Shown piece after piece: positions 62,044 through 64,000 of a stretch of 64,000 nt of DNA. This DNA is from Gossypium raimondii. Taxonomy: Eukaryota > Streptophyta > Magnoliopsida > Malvales > Malvaceae. A program made the position numbers and the translations under genes. A model generated the notes under the pieces. It ran no database searches and was not told where the DNA came from. It saw only the letters and a program-made list of their open reading frames with translations. Position 1 is the stretch's first letter, and the number at the start of each line of letters is the position of its first letter. The stretch spans positions 41,812,014 to 41,876,013 of the forward strand of contig NC_068574.1 in the NCBI RefSeq assembly GCF_025698545.1. Direction: 5' to 3'.

Positions 62044-62520
62044 CTTCTCTCGCCCGATCGAGATATCCTCTGTTTCGCCCCAAAAAGATTGATTGAATTA
62101 TCAAAAATTTGTAGCGCGAAGTGTAATGAAGTGCAATTAGAGATCCATTTCATTTTTTGGGGGTATCCAGATTAATATTTTCAATTAGACGATTTATGGT
62201 TGGCTTGGTTGGACCGAAAAATGAAGCATCCAGTTCGTTTAGAAAAACCCAATTGGTAATAAATTTATGATTACCACCTATATCATAATCATAAATCTTT
62301 TTATTTACAAATTGAAATAGAAATAAGAACGATTTCAAACTATTAATCAATCGAATAATATGAGAAATACGTTGAATATTTGGCAGAAAACATGAAAGAA
62401 AAAGGAATTAAATTAAAATAAAAAAGGAAATGAAATCATAGCAAAAAGATGTGGTATTGGGTCATTTGTCCTATATGCGCAAATCAAAATCGGGCGGATC
62501 TTTACTCGGAGTAGAGCATA
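62044..62520. other. Segment of unknown origin within copia LTR
   Basis: Sequence character changes after GTGGAACCATAAC: CTTCTCTCGCCCGATCGAGA, TTTGTAGCGCGAAGTGTAAT and, at the far end, AAATCGGGCGGATCTTTACT. A 66-codon minus-strand frame (62350-62150) reads MINSLKSFLFLFQFVNKK and ends LIENINLDTPKK. I do not recognise the protein. The style recalls organelle spacer DNA, so a plastid or mitochondrial insertion is one hypothesis; another is that it is simply part of this LTR family. Both borders are approximate. Confidence 0.35.
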
Positions 62521-63060
62521 AACCTAAAAATATAAGGGTAAATGATATCCTCTTATTGACATTACATGGCTATTGAAAAAGGAACATGGCCACGAGACAT
62601 TTGTCATAAGACAAATTATTTAATTAGTATTTGTTAGTAATTGACTTTTTCATATCGGATGATGTAATGGATACCGTAAGATAAAATAGGATCACATTGA
62701 GATAACATATTTTATTTCAAAGATATTAAGGATATCCTATTAGGGTAACACATTTATGACAATGTCATTGGGCGAGCACTTATTGAGTTGATTATGTAAT
62801 AGTATATAATAAGGGAGAGTTTAGTCATGGTACTATAGTGGAAAAACTCCATGATTAAATAATGTTGTTATTAAAAGTGAAGGGTCATAACTGAATTACA
62901 AATTATTTGAGAATTAATTATATATGTCCAATCAATCCTTCTGGTAACTCGATATTACCCAAAACGAATTGCATGTAGAACCAATAATTGTGAAATGAAT
63001 GAAAGTGATAAGAGAAATAGACTGCATGTATCACTATCCACAATGAATGCGTTTTGACTT
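62521..63060 (+). other. Probable remaining part of copia LTR
   Basis: Returns to the AT-rich style of the LTR before the odd segment (GTCATGGTACTATAGTGGAA; TGAAGGGTCATAACTGAATT). No end motif could be fixed. Confidence 0.4.
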
Positions 63061-64000
63061 ATAATAACATTTTTTATAAACATTCATATTTTGTGAACTG
63101 CTTACCACAGCTGAAATTGGTAGAGCTATACCAATTGTCTTATGCATACAACATCTAGGTTTAGGGAACAAATATCAAAATTGTCTTTTGTTTTTTTGTT
63201 TAGGTATTAGTCCATTTGAAATATGTTATTGTATGAAAACGGGAGAAGCCACATCCCTTAAAACTTGTTGCGTAGTTAGCCCATTTTTTCATTGTAAAGT
63301 TCTTTGATATGATTAAAGATAACTTTGCATATTATGTTTGTAACCTTAGTAGTTTACCATTTGACATATACTTCCACTACATTATTCAAACATAGCAATT
63401 CCAATTTGCAATCAAAAGCAGTTCCGAAGTTGAAAGTATATAACCAAATTCAGTAAAATTTGTACAGGAAACTTACAAATGGAAAATTCATTCATTCATA
63501 AGGAACAAGATACAATAATAACAATGAAGATATTTTATACACATGATACAAATTAACCAATCTACAATGAAAAAGATACCCCAAATGTTAAGGTTTTCTA
63601 ACTTAAGTAGTTCTTTCTTAAAAGAAAGTAACTTAATTAATTTTTTAAAATATATATAAATGTCAACAACCTTTTGATTCAATGGTAAAAATATTATGTT
63701 CTAAGTATAAGAGCCTGACTTTAATTCCAATCAACTCCATTCTTTTCCTTCAATTATAAAAAAAGGACATTATATACATAATTTGTGACAAAAAATTCTT
63801 TTCTCGATATGAAAATAATAAGTTTGCCTAATATACCATATCAAGCTTCAGTCTAGTGACTAAGTTATTTCAATGTTAGAGTGACTAAATATTGAAATTA
63901 GCCTAATATGAATGATTAATTTAAAAAAACTTAAAATTATGAAACTTAAAATCAAACCAGCAGGCTGTTAAAACTTCAAAACTCAAAATCCTAATTAAAG
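63061..64000. other. AT-rich spacer, nothing recognised
   Basis: No gene, terminal repeat or tandem array seen. One 64-residue frame (63682-63488) is dominated by A/T codons and not supported. Confidence 0.5.

Overview
This is nuclear DNA from a flowering plant. It carries intron-bearing plant genes, plant-type LTR retrotransposons of both superfamilies, a PIF/Harbinger-like MITE, and long AT-rich spacers. The Tekay-like LTR family (ends TGTAACACCCC / GGGGTGTTACA), the large Tat/Ogre-type elements with a DUF7745-like first ORF, and the codon style are what I associate with cotton (Gossypium). That genus assignment is inference from recalled families, not a search result. There is no bacterial-type operon, CRISPR array, rRNA or tRNA gene that I could recognise.

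Only about 10 kb (10.1-20.8 kb) is genic. It holds an LRR receptor-like protein gene broken by two frameshifts (10146-12510), a 134-bp MITE with a TTA duplication just downstream, an intron-containing G3BP-like (NTF2 + RRM) pseudogene with several nonsense codons (14021-17396), and one apparently intact gene on the minus strand, a six-exon TPR protein (18049-20727) whose TPR module has been duplicated exon for exon.

The rest is layered retrotransposon. Left: a chromovirus (Tekay-like) 3' half on the minus strand with its 3.2-kb LTR (2334-8330). Middle: a Tat-type solo LTR with CAAAT target duplications (21841-23682). Next comes a stack in which a gypsy LTR (24234) is interrupted by a copia element (25332-28779), itself interrupted inside reverse transcriptase by a ~17.9-kb Tat element on the minus strand (28780-46705). 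The Tat element has LTRs, primer site, ORF1, gag-protease, RT, two RNase H domains and integrase; all coding parts carry lesions and its right LTR is cut off.

Right: remains of an Athila-like element on the minus strand (pol 46972-47478, gag 53395-54197, primer site 54198-54217, LTR beyond) are split by a solo LTR (47479-53394, TSD GTTCA), which is itself split by a second solo LTR (48949-51850, TSD TTGTG). Further right a copia relic (57323-59029, 61434 onward) contains a gypsy LTR fragment and a complete gypsy solo LTR (59030-61428, TSD TGTAG). The last 2 kb hold the continuation of the copia LTR, a segment of unknown origin, and no recognised gene.

The genes do not form a pathway. What the window records is a history: insertion, LTR-LTR recombination leaving solo LTRs with intact target duplications, nesting, and deletion at several sharp junctions. 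I found no clear new biological system. The best leads are the exon-for-exon TPR duplication, the variable ~107-bp repeat inside the Tat LTRs, the Tat ORF1, and the unidentified 62.0-62.5 kb segment.
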